15,917 bases of DNA from Anaerolineae bacterium (GTDB lineage Bacteria; Chloroflexota; Anaerolineae; Aggregatilineales; Phototrophicaceae), in the NCBI GenBank assembly GCA_020848855.1, contig JADLHH010000358.1:1-15917 (forward strand), given 5' to 3'. Positions 6,453 through 13,652 of this stretch are shown piece by piece; the stretch's first letter is position 1; every line of letters begins with the position of its first letter. The notes under the pieces are model-generated. The model made no database searches. It saw only the letters and a list, made by a program, of their open reading frames with translations, and was not told the DNA's origin. Position numbers and translations under genes: made by a program.

Positions 6453-8354
6453 TTATCCTCCCTCAGTTGCCAGCGGCAGTCTGAGTTCTACGGTCGTCCC
6501 CATTCCCGGCGACGACTTGAAGCGCAGCGCGCCGCCAATCCCCTCGGCGCGCTCGTGCATCGTCTGAAGTCCAAAGTGGTGGTCAGTTGGCGGGCGTTCG
6601 GGCATCCCGACGCCGTCGTCGATGACGCTGATGGTCAGCCAGCTCGTGTCCGCTTTCATAGTGACACGAACATGTGCCGCTTTCGCGTGCTTGCGGACGT
6701 TAGTCAGCGCCTCCTGCACGATTCGCACCGCCTGCGCCTCCGCCAGCGGCGTAAGCGCAACCTCTTCGGCAGGCTGTACACACGTTTGGATACCGGTCTG
6801 GATGCCGAATTCCTCGACGTACTGCGTGAGCGCCGTGACGAAACCGGCGTCGCCGGACAGCGTCGTGCGCAGGCTGAGGATATTCTCGCGCACATCCGCC
6901 TGCGCCGAACGGATCGTCTCGCGCGCCTGCGCGAGTTCGATGAGCACCGCCGCCTCGTCGTGCTGGCGCGTCAGGGCTTCGAGCGTCTGTGTCTCCAGGC
7001 TGAGGTAGCCGAGAATTTGCGCGAGGCTGTCGTGCATTTCACGAGCGATACGAGAGCGCTCCTCCATGACGGCGAGCGACTGCAGGCGTCCTGCCATCGA
7101 GACGTGTTCGAGCGTGATGACCGCCTGGTTCGCCAGATGACTCAGCCCGATCAGGTCGACGCAGCTAAACGACGTCGGGCTGCTGCGACCCGTCCACAGC
7201 GCCCCGATGGTTGTCTGGTTGAGCTTGAGTGGCACAATTGCCGCCGTCGGCGTAACAATCGGCTGTCCCGCCACCTGCCACGTGAAATCGACACCGCTGC
7301 CGTCTTCGGGAAAGCGGCGAGCGAGTCCAGTTTCGACTGTCCTGCGAACGATGGCGTTGGTAATGTCAGCATTCCGGGGGATTTCGACACCGCTGGCGCT
7401 GGCAACGTACTTGAGGCACAGGCGCGTCCCCATCTCGTTCAGCGCCAGGGCGGCGTAGTCGGCGCGAACCAGTTCGCGGGCGAGCGCCACCAGTTCGCTG
7501 AGGACGGCGTCCGCGTCTTCCATGTTGGCAATTCGGCGGCTGATTTTCACCAGCGCGTCCAGCCAGATTTCCGATTCGTGCTGGCTGGTGGCGCGTATGG
7601 CGCGCGCCGTGTTCTGCGCCTGCTGCCGCGCCGCCTGCAGCCGGGCGATTTCCTGCTTGCGCTCGACCTCGAAAACACTCATCGAGCCGGAGACCAGCAG
7701 CGCGACCAGCGCCATCGTGCCGACGCGCCATACCGATACTGGAACCTGTGTCACCGACGCGATCATCGCGTCGGTCAAGCCGACTGTTCCGGTGACCGCG
7801 CCGGTGAAGAACGCGTTCAGCAGGAATGCGCCGCCGGTCGCCGCCAGCATCAGCGGGGTATACGGTGTGTGGCGCAGGCGCTTCCACTGAAGCACAAAAC
7901 CAATTGCGGCGAGCACGTTGGCGGGGAAGATGACCAGATAGCGAACCCACTGGGCGGCAGAGAGTTCATGATTGGCGGCGGTCGCTACGGCGATGATCGC
8001 ATAGGCGATCACCAGAGTCACCGGGATGAGCAGGGTGTTGCTGACGAGCGCCAGCCACGGGGGGAGCGGGTCGGCGTTGAGGATCAGCCCCGCGCCGAAG
8101 CGGAGCAGGGCGATGCCGGACGCCACCAGCAGCACAATGCGAACCGCAGCGGTTACGTCCGCAGACAGGGCAAAAGGATTGTTGTCTACGAGAAAAATGC
8201 TGCCCCACGCGTAGAAGCTGGTCAGCAGCCCGAACGCGCCCAACCACCAGAACTGCTTGCCGAGCGCGAGTTGGCTGCTCCGCCGCCCGCGCAGCAGCAC
8301 GACCAGCCCCATCGCGAACGCAGTCAGTCCATACAGGAAGCACTCAATCGACAT
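6453..8354 (-). CDS. NarX/LiaS-type membrane sensor histidine kinase with 7 TM segments and a GAF-like domain
   Basis: From the ATG at 8352-8354 the protein has 633 residues. The N-terminal third (about 1-228) has seven hydrophobic segments and no large outer domain. A short coiled-coil-like stretch (about 228-258, rich in Q/A/R) leads to a GAF-like domain (about 270-420). Then comes a HisKA_3 dimerisation helix, SRIAREMHDSLAQILGYL, with the phospho-accepting His441. The HATPase region shows the N-box QEALTNVRKHA (around Asn552), DDGVGM and GLQTMHERAEGIGG. There is no HAMP domain and no NarX periplasmic sensor, so nitrate is not implied; the signal may be membrane-borne or bind the GAF domain. 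A TTG 12 codons upstream (8388-8390) is possible, but its ribosome site is poorly spaced. It is transcribed with the regulator gene. Confidence 0.88.
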   Translation of the reverse strand: MSIECFLYGLTAFAMGLVVLLRGRRSSQLALGKQFWWLGAFGLLTSFYAWGSIFLVDNNPFALSADVTAAVRIVLLVASGIALLRFGAGLILNADPLPPWLALVSNTLLIPVTLVIAYAIIAVATAANHELSAAQWVRYLVIFPANVLAAIGFVLQWKRLRHTPYTPLMLAATGGAFLLNAFFTGAVTGTVGLTDAMIASVTQVPVSVWRVGTMALVALLVSGSMSVFEVERKQEIARLQAARQQAQNTARAIRATSQHESEIWLDALVKISRRIANMEDADAVLSELVALARELVRADYAALALNEMGTRLCLKYVASASGVEIPRNADITNAIVRRTVETGLARRFPEDGSGVDFTWQVAGQPIVTPTAAIVPLKLNQTTIGALWTGRSSPTSFSCVDLIGLSHLANQAVITLEHVSMAGRLQSLAVMEERSRIAREMHDSLAQILGYLSLETQTLEALTRQHDEAAVLIELAQARETIRSAQADVRENILSLRTTLSGDAGFVTALTQYVEEFGIQTGIQTCVQPAEEVALTPLAEAQAVRIVQEALTNVRKHAKAAHVRVTMKADTSWLTISVIDDGVGMPERPPTDHHFGLQTMHERAEGIGGALRFKSSPGMGTTVELRLPLATEGG

Positions 8355-8441
8355 GTGACTCTCAGAATAGGATTGCTTATACGTGCTCAACCTCTACTAT
8401 GCCGCCAATACCGGGCGAAGTCAGGTTGCATTTGTCCTTGA

Positions 8442-8454
8442 TTTGTTCAACAAA
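8442..8454. promoter_or_regulatory. Inverted repeat in the gap between the divergent kinase and padR genes
   Basis: TTTGTT (8442-8447) and AACAAA (8449-8454) form perfect 6-bp arms around one base, in the 223-bp space between the kinase gene (minus) and the padR gene (plus). A wider pair, AGGTT (8423-8427) and AACCT (8453-8457), surrounds it. It is a possible operator. I saw no convincing promoter for the kinase gene here. Confidence 0.3.
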
Positions 8455-8511
8455 CCTCAGGGCGGCGACAGGCGTGCTGATAGCTGCCGAATCCAGCCGT
8501 CAACCACATCA

Positions 8512-8541
8512 TTGACAGAAATTCGCTACGCGGTGTATAGT
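8512..8541 (+). promoter_or_regulatory. Near-consensus sigma70-type promoter of the padR-ABC operon
   Basis: A perfect -35 TTGACA (8512-8517) is followed after 18 bp by TATAGT (8536-8541; 5 of 6). Transcription should begin near 8548, giving a leader of about 30 nt before the padR start at 8578. This is the strongest promoter sequence in the window, as expected for an operon held off by its own repressor. Confidence 0.75.
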
Positions 8542-8556
8542 TTATTTGGAAAACTA
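8538..8556. promoter_or_regulatory. Putative PadR operator over the -10/start region
   Basis: TAGTTT (8538-8543) and AAACTA (8551-8556) are perfect 6-bp inverted arms 7 bp apart. They overlap the last bases of the -10 box and the predicted start of transcription. A dimeric winged-helix repressor of the PadR type would block the promoter from this position. AT-rich dyads are usual for the family; binding is inferred. Confidence 0.45.
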
Positions 8557-8577
8557 GCATCGTAGTGGATAGGTTTC

Positions 8578-9198
8578 ATGTCGGTTAAACATGCACTGCT
8601 TGCGCTGCTTTATCAACATCCAATGCATGGCTACGAACTAGGGCGGCGGCTGCACTCGGCAATCAGCGCAGAATGGGAGGTCAAGCCGGGACAGATTGCC
8701 AGCACGCTGACTCGGCTCAAAGAAGCGGATCTGGTGGACTATGAGATCGAGGCGATCAGTGACGCGCCAGATCGCAAGGTCTACTTCATCACCGATGCCG
8801 GGCGGGCAGAACTGGAAGCCTGGTATACGACGCCGGAAGTCCGCGATTACCGGCTGGGAGATGCGTTTTACATCAAGCTGGTGTTCAGCCTGATCAGCGG
8901 ACCGGTCAGCCCGGAGCAGGTGCTGATCATCCAGCGGCGCGAACTGTACCAGCAGCTTCATCAGGTGACTGAACTGCTGCGCCAGACCGACCCACGTTCA
9001 CAGCTTCCCTGGTTCCTGCTGCTCGAAAGCGCCGTGATGCACCTGGAAGCCGACCTGCGCTGGATTGAAATGTGCGAGGCACGGCTGCCCGACCTGAAGC
9101 AATACACGCCGCCCAAGCCGCCAGCCAAGCGACGAGGAAGACCCAGGCGGCGGATTGAAGCAGCAAATTCTCGGATATCTGGTCTAAATGAGGACTGA
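8578..9198 (+). CDS. PadR-family transcriptional repressor with a basic AT-hook-like tail
   Basis: This 206-residue regulator has the PadR winged helix in residues 1-85: the KHALLALLYQHPMHGYEL opening, then KPGQIASTLTRLKEADLV for the recognition region, and RKVYFITDAGRAELEAW for the wing. A helical C-terminal part (about 90-172) should form the dimer, as in the long (PadR-s1-like) group. The extreme C-terminus is unusual: proline-rich PPKPPA followed by KRRGRPRRR (184-192), which contains the RGRP core of an AT-hook. It is the first gene of an operon with an ABC exporter and probably represses it until a ligand, often a toxic compound or antibiotic, is bound. A weak ATAGG lies 4 nt before the ATG. 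Confidence 0.88.
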   Translation: MSVKHALLALLYQHPMHGYELGRRLHSAISAEWEVKPGQIASTLTRLKEADLVDYEIEAISDAPDRKVYFITDAGRAELEAWYTTPEVRDYRLGDAFYIKLVFSLISGPVSPEQVLIIQRRELYQQLHQVTELLRQTDPRSQLPWFLLLESAVMHLEADLRWIEMCEARLPDLKQYTPPKPPAKRRGRPRRRIEAANSRISGLNED

Positions 9199-9218
9199 AT
9201 CGTTCTAAAGGATAGGCG

Positions 9219-9959
9219 ATGTCAATCGTACATACAGAGTCACTCACGAAAGTCTACGGCGCAGCCAACCAGCCGATCTACGCGCTCAGAGATGTCAACT
9301 TTGAGGTCGAGCAGGGCGAGTTTGTTGCGGTTATGGGACCCAGCGGCTCTGGCAAGAGCACGCTTCTGTATCTTGTCGGCGGTCTGGATCGACCATCCAG
9401 CGGCAAAGTATGGGTGCGGGATGCCGCGCTCGACGCGATGGACGACGATGCGCTGTCGCGGCTGCGCCGCCAATCGCTCGGCTTCGTATTCCAGTTCTTC
9501 AACCTGATCCCGGTGCTGAGCGCCCGTGAAAATGTGGCGATGCCGCTGATCCTCGACGGCATTTCGCGGGCTGACGCGCTTAAGCGTGCCGACGAGGCGC
9601 TGGCGCGCGTTGGGCTGGCAGACCGGGGGAGTCATCGCCCCGCCGAGCTTTCGGGCGGGCAGCAGCAGCGCGCGGCGGTAGCGCGGGCGCTGGTCGCGCA
9701 GCCGGCGGTCATGCTGGCGGACGAGCCGACCGGCAACCTGGACTCGCGTTCGAGCGATGAAGTCGTGCAGATGCTCCGCGAGACCGTCGACCGCTGGGGG
9801 CAGACGCTGATTCTGGTGACGCACGATCCGCGTGTCGCCGCTTACGCTGACCGGATCATCTTCCTGAAAGATGGCAATATCGTTGACGATAACCATCTTC
9901 GCGGGAAAGGTAATGCCGACCAGATTCGCGAGCAGTTGAGCAAGGTCGCTTTCAGCTAG
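9219..9959 (+). CDS. ABC transporter ATP-binding protein (LolD/MacB type)
   Basis: This 246-residue ATPase drives the FtsX-type permease encoded next to it. All motifs are intact: Walker A GPSGSGKS (40-47), Q-loop Gln92, signature LSGGQ (144-148), Walker B VMLADEPT (164-171) with catalytic Glu169, the D-loop NLDS, and the H-loop His202. The insertion pattern and the ADEPTGNLD stretch are typical of the LolD/MacB/FtsE (type VII) branch, which moves substrates by mechanotransmission rather than through a membrane pore. AAGGA lies 6 nt before the ATG, and the gene follows padR by 20 nt. Substrate is unknown. Confidence 0.93.
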   Translation: MSIVHTESLTKVYGAANQPIYALRDVNFEVEQGEFVAVMGPSGSGKSTLLYLVGGLDRPSSGKVWVRDAALDAMDDDALSRLRRQSLGFVFQFFNLIPVLSARENVAMPLILDGISRADALKRADEALARVGLADRGSHRPAELSGGQQQRAAVARALVAQPAVMLADEPTGNLDSRSSDEVVQMLRETVDRWGQTLILVTHDPRVAAYADRIIFLKDGNIVDDNHLRGKGNADQIREQLSKVAFS

Positions 9960-9963
9960 GAGG
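9958..9963 (+). promoter_or_regulatory. Perfect ribosome binding site of the permease, overlapping the ATPase stop codon
   Basis: AGGAGG starts inside the TAG stop of the ATPase gene and is 6 nt before the permease ATG at 9970. It fixes the permease start and couples translation of the two transporter parts. Confidence 0.8.
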
Positions 9964-9969
9964 CGTGGG

Positions 9970-12534
9970 ATGAGCACTCGTACAGGAGAATTTCGCGCGA
10001 CTTTCTGGCAGATGACTTTGATGGGTCTGCGGTATCTGAGCGGGCGCAAGCTGCGCACCGCACTGACCACGCTGGCGATTGTGTTCGGTGTGGCGCTGAT
10101 TTTTGCGATGAACGTGGCGCTGCCGGCGGTCTACAGTGCCTTCAAGCAGAGCATGAGCAGCCTTTCCGGGGCGGACTTGACGGTGACCAGCGTCTCCGGT
10201 GAATCGTTCACGCTGGATTCGGTGCTGCCGACGATTACGTCTGTCTCACAGGTGCAGGCAGCCGCTGGCATTCTGCGCCGGCAGTTTAGCCTGCCGATTC
10301 TAAGCGGCAGCAATCTGGGGGAGACGACCCAGCTAACGCTGATTGGAATCGACCCGACCACCGCCCAGGATGTGCGGCAGTTTACCGTGACCGACGGACG
10401 TTTCCTGGAAGCCGGTGACACGGGCAAAGCGGTATTCCCTGCCGGGATCGCCGAGCTTGCGCCTGAGCTGAAGATTGGCACGACCTTTCCGTTGATCACG
10501 GCGGGCGGGCTGAGGATATTCACAGTCATCGGCTTTCTGGCAGAGCAGGGGAATCCTTCGGCGCCAGAGATATACGTCAGCCTGCCGGAGGCGCAGTCGG
10601 CATTCGATCAGGCGGGTCTGGTCAATACGGTCGAAGTGTCGATGGCGCCGGGAGCGGATCGGGAGTCCGTGGCTGCGCAGGTTCAGCAGGCGCTCGGCAG
10701 CAGTTACCAACTGGATGCCCAGGATAATTCGTCCAGTATTCTGTCGGTGGCGGAGATCGGCTTTGCAATTCTGAATCTGCTGGGGCTGTTGGCGCTGTTT
10801 CTGGGGGCGTTCCTGATTTTCAACACCTTCCGCACGGTGGTCGTCGAGCGCCGGCACGATATCGCGATGCTGCGCACCATCGGTGCGACACGGCGGCAGA
10901 TCACGACCATGCTGCTAATCGAAAGCCTGGTGCAGGGTTTCGTCGGCACGGTCATCGGACTGGTCGTTGGGTTTCTGATGGCTGCGGGAGTCGGCGTCTT
11001 CGTCAACCAATTCTGGACAACCTACTTTCACCGCAGCGCACTTTCGATGCAGGTAACCGGGTCTTCGCTGGTGATTGCCGTGGTGTTGGGGCTGGTCACG
11101 GCGCTGGTGGCGGGATATCTCCCAGCGCGCTCTGCCGGCAAGACGTCGCCGCTGGACGCCCTGCGCCCGGCGAGCACCGAGAGCATTCGCCGCGCCGCGC
11201 GCTGGAGCCTGATCGTGGGCGCTGTGTTCATGGTGCTGGCAGTGCTGCTGCTGCTGAGCGGGAGTCGCGGCGCAGCCGGCGGTGCGATCCTATTCCTGAT
11301 TGGGATGCTGATCGCAGCGCCAGGTCTGGTGATCCCGGCGGCGCGGCTGTTCAGCCCGCTGCTGACTCTCGGTTTCGCACGAGAAGGCGATCTGGCGCGG
11401 GGCAACCTCGTGCGCCAGCCGGGGCGGGCGGCGATCACCGGCGGTACGCTGATGGTCGGCTTGGCGGTGCTGGTCTTGATGGCGGCGGTGGTGATCTCAT
11501 TCGGCGATCTCATTCAGAACCTGGGCGACGTTAATTTCTCCAGCGACGTCATCCTGCTGCCGCAGTCCATCGCCGTGTACAACACCGTCGTCGGTGCCGA
11601 TTCGCAGCTTGCCGATAGTATCCGGGCGCTGCCGGATGTCGAAACCGTCGGCACGCTGCGTTACGCGACCGCGACGACCGGCGACCAGCAGCAGCTTCAG
11701 GTGCTGGGCATCGACCCGAACGAATACCCGAAAGTGGCGTCGCTCGACTTCAACCAGGGGGATGTGGCGACGGCATTTGCTGAGCTGGCAGATGGACGGA
11801 ATGCGATTGTCACGTCCTTGGCGATGTCGGCGCTTGGCGGGAACGTCGGCGATGATTTTGTGATGCAGACTGCCGAAGGTCCGCAGACCTACAGGGTGGT
11901 CGGTGTTGGGAACGACATCATGACCTTCAAACTCTCGGCGATCTTCATTTCGCAGGCGAACTTGGCGGCAGATTTTCACAAGACCGAAGACATCATGCTG
12001 ATGGTCAACCTGACACCCGGTGCTGACAAAGACGCGGCGCTCGCGGAGATCACACAAGCTGCTCAGGATTACCCACAGTTCACACCGCGGCTTTCTGGTG
12101 CGTACCGTGATGAGCTAATCGAAACGAGCAGCGCGGCGTTCGGGTTCTTCTATGCGCTGGCGATCCTGATCCTGATACCTGCTGCGCTGGGGCTGCTCAA
12201 CACGCTGACGATCAACATTCTGGAGCGCACCCGCGAGATTGGCGTTGTGCGGGCGGTGGGCGGCAGCCGCAGCCAGGTGCGGAAGGTGGTTACTGCCGAA
12301 GCCCTGCTCCTCGGCATCTTCGGCGCGTCGACGGGTGTTTTGGCGGGCGTCGCCATGAGCTACGGCTTTATCTCGGCGTTCGCCGTCGTCGGCTGGAAGA
12401 TGCCTTATACCTTCCCGGTGATGGGGGTCGTCGCGGCGCTGGTGCTGGGCGTGCTGCTGGGGTTGTTCGCCAGCGTGCTGCCGGCGCGGAACGCCGCCAG
12501 GCTCGATATTATTCGGGCGTTGCAGTACGAGTGA
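9970..12534 (+). CDS. ABC transporter permease with two FtsX domains (MacB/LolC-like, about 10 TM segments)
   Basis: This 854-residue membrane protein pairs with the upstream ATPase. It has an N-terminal TM (about 33-55), an outer MacB-like domain (about 56-255), three FtsX helices (about 258-283, 316-345, 365-390), a linker with three more TMs (about 412-430, 432-455, 490-515), a second outer domain (about 515-720) and a final FtsX unit (about 724-845). The cytosolic coupling motifs occur twice, as VVERRHDIAMLRTIGATRRQI and ILERTREIGVVRAVGGSRSQV, and both halves end with PARSA/PARNA...DALRP/RALQYE. The double unit in one chain means two copies of each half are fused, unlike four-TM MacB. The likely task is export of, or resistance to, an envelope-active compound; the PadR neighbour supports this. 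Substrate not known. Confidence 0.9.
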   Translation: MSTRTGEFRATFWQMTLMGLRYLSGRKLRTALTTLAIVFGVALIFAMNVALPAVYSAFKQSMSSLSGADLTVTSVSGESFTLDSVLPTITSVSQVQAAAGILRRQFSLPILSGSNLGETTQLTLIGIDPTTAQDVRQFTVTDGRFLEAGDTGKAVFPAGIAELAPELKIGTTFPLITAGGLRIFTVIGFLAEQGNPSAPEIYVSLPEAQSAFDQAGLVNTVEVSMAPGADRESVAAQVQQALGSSYQLDAQDNSSSILSVAEIGFAILNLLGLLALFLGAFLIFNTFRTVVVERRHDIAMLRTIGATRRQITTMLLIESLVQGFVGTVIGLVVGFLMAAGVGVFVNQFWTTYFHRSALSMQVTGSSLVIAVVLGLVTALVAGYLPARSAGKTSPLDALRPASTESIRRAARWSLIVGAVFMVLAVLLLLSGSRGAAGGAILFLIGMLIAAPGLVIPAARLFSPLLTLGFAREGDLARGNLVRQPGRAAITGGTLMVGLAVLVLMAAVVISFGDLIQNLGDVNFSSDVILLPQSIAVYNTVVGADSQLADSIRALPDVETVGTLRYATATTGDQQQLQVLGIDPNEYPKVASLDFNQGDVATAFAELADGRNAIVTSLAMSALGGNVGDDFVMQTAEGPQTYRVVGVGNDIMTFKLSAIFISQANLAADFHKTEDIMLMVNLTPGADKDAALAEITQAAQDYPQFTPRLSGAYRDELIETSSAAFGFFYALAILILIPAALGLLNTLTINILERTREIGVVRAVGGSRSQVRKVVTAEALLLGIFGASTGVLAGVAMSYGFISAFAVVGWKMPYTFPVMGVVAALVLGVLLGLFASVLPARNAARLDIIRALQYE

Positions 12535-12545
12535 CGGCTATCCGG

Positions 12546-12576
12546 GTGATTCCAGAAGCGTGATTCCAGGCTGGAA
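12546..12576. repeat. Direct repeat of GTGATTCCAG with an overlapping palindrome
   Basis: GTGATTCCAG occurs at 12546-12555 and again at 12560-12569. The second copy is part of a dyad, TTCCAG (12564-12569) and CTGGAA (12571-12576) around one base. It lies just after the permease stop and right before the hemL remnant. It may be a small terminator-like hairpin or the scar of a recombination event; no T-run follows. Confidence 0.4.
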
Positions 12577-12587
12577 CATCACCTCAT

Positions 12588-12734
12588 GCCCAATTCTTTC
12601 ACGCCATGCTGGAGCAGAGCGTCTACTTCGCGCCCAGCCAGTTCGAAGCCGGGTTCATGAGCAGCGCGCACACTTCGGATGACATCCAGGCGACCGTGTC
12701 GGCGGTGGGCGATACGCTGCGGCTGTTCGGGTAA
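12588..12734 (+). pseudogene. hemL: 3' remnant of glutamate-1-semialdehyde 2,1-aminomutase (hemL)
   Basis: This frame encodes about 48 residues ending in a TAA at 12732-12734. It reads [20 protein letters not shown] and continues [20 protein letters not shown], which is the conserved C-terminal end of HemL (the LAPSxFEAGFxSxAHT-DI region). Full-length HemL has about 430 residues and a lysine-PLP active site; none of that is upstream. An in-frame TGA lies at 12561-12563, and the permease ends at 12534. There is no ribosome site or start in a sensible place. The fragment must be left over from a deletion or insertion; the intact gene is presumably elsewhere in the genome. Confidence 0.82.
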
Positions 12735-12742
12735 CCCGGATG

Positions 12743-13642
12743 CTACTTGATTGCGCCGCGCGCCAAACCGGAAATGATCATCCGCTGCCCGAACAGGATG
12801 AGCAGCAGCACCGGGATAATAATGACGACGCTGAGCGCGCTCATCATGTCCCAGGGGCGCGTGTAGACCGAGGCATCGCTCGACAGCTCTAGTAAACCCA
12901 CGCTGAGCGTCTTTGTGTCCGCGCGCTGAGCGAACACCAGCGGATACAACAGCTCATTCCAGCTAATGATGAAGTTGATGATGATCATGGTCGCCAGCGC
13001 TGGACGAACCAGCGGCAGGACAATGCGAAAGATGACGGTGAACGTGCTGGCTCCGTCGATCAGCGCGGCTTCTTCGATTTCGCCCGGCACCTGGTTGACA
13101 AAGGAAACGAGCGTCATCACCGTGAACGGTAGCAGCAGGCTGCTCATGAGGATCACCAAGCCGTAATGGGTGTTGACCAGCTTGAACTGCTGGAGCAACT
13201 GGAACATCGGCACGAGTACCGCAATCTGTGGCAGGGCTACCGATAGGATAAGCGCCAGGTAGACGAAGTTGCTGCCGGGGAAGCGAATCCGCGCCAGCGC
13301 ATAGGCTGCCAGTGCGCTTGCGCCAACGGACACAATGCTGGAGCCGATTGCGAAGATGATCGAGTTCCGCAGATAGGTGAGGAACGGGATGCCGTTCACC
13401 ATGTTGACATAGTTGTCAAAGGTGGGCGACGTTGGGAAATACTGAGGCGGTGTCTGGAATAACTCGCTCTTAGGCGTGATCGAAGACATGAAAATGTAAT
13501 AGAACGGAACCGCGATAACGACGACAAAAACAATGAAAGTCGCATAAGTCAGAATCTTCTGACCATTTCGCCGCAGGAACGATGGCTGGCGCGACGCTCC
13601 CGAACGCGTCAGATATGGGTGGGCAGGCATTCCGGCAGACAT
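12743..13642 (-). CDS. Carbohydrate ABC transporter permease, MalG/LacG type
   Basis: This 299-residue inner membrane protein has six predicted TM helices (from about 33-53 to 270-290). The cytoplasmic EAA loop, which docks on the ATPase, is clear at about 189-214: EIEEAALIDGASTF, then a VLPLVRP end. It is the second permease of a CUT1-type sugar importer. The ATG at 13640-13642 has a TAGGAAG site 6 nt upstream that overlaps the stop codon of the first permease gene, so the two are coupled. The gene ends 8 bp from the hemL remnant on the other strand. No ATPase or binding protein is nearby; CUT1 systems often share one ATPase. Confidence 0.92.
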   Translation of the reverse strand: MSAGMPAHPYLTRSGASRQPSFLRRNGQKILTYATFIVFVVVIAVPFYYIFMSSITPKSELFQTPPQYFPTSPTFDNYVNMVNGIPFLTYLRNSIIFAIGSSIVSVGASALAAYALARIRFPGSNFVYLALILSVALPQIAVLVPMFQLLQQFKLVNTHYGLVILMSSLLLPFTVMTLVSFVNQVPGEIEEAALIDGASTFTVIFRIVLPLVRPALATMIIINFIISWNELLYPLVFAQRADTKTLSVGLLELSSDASVYTRPWDMMSALSVVIIIPVLLLILFGQRMIISGLARGAIK

Positions 13643-13652
13643 ATGCGGCTTC

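Noticed and set aside
8355..8390. TTG start for the kinase 12 codons upstream
   Set aside because: The purine-rich AGAGG abuts the TTG with no spacer, and the added residues are polar and uninformative. The ATG at 8352-8354 starts just before the first membrane helix.
6156..8441. 761-codon open frame on the plus strand, antisense to the kinase and regulator genes
   Set aside because: It is rich in Arg, His, Gln and Asp with no hydrophobic core or motif, which is the pattern of an antisense shadow of a GC-rich gene. The opposite strand encodes complete, recognisable kinase and receiver domains.
8383..8565. Small 60-codon frame in the kinase-padR gap
   Set aside because: It runs through the padR promoter and operator, has no ribosome site, and shows no recognisable sequence.
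12543..12550. CGGGTGAT half-site, identical to one arm of the dyad upstream of dmsA
   Set aside because: It is a single 8-bp arm without a partner, beside the end of an unrelated gene. A match of this length is not surprising in this base composition.
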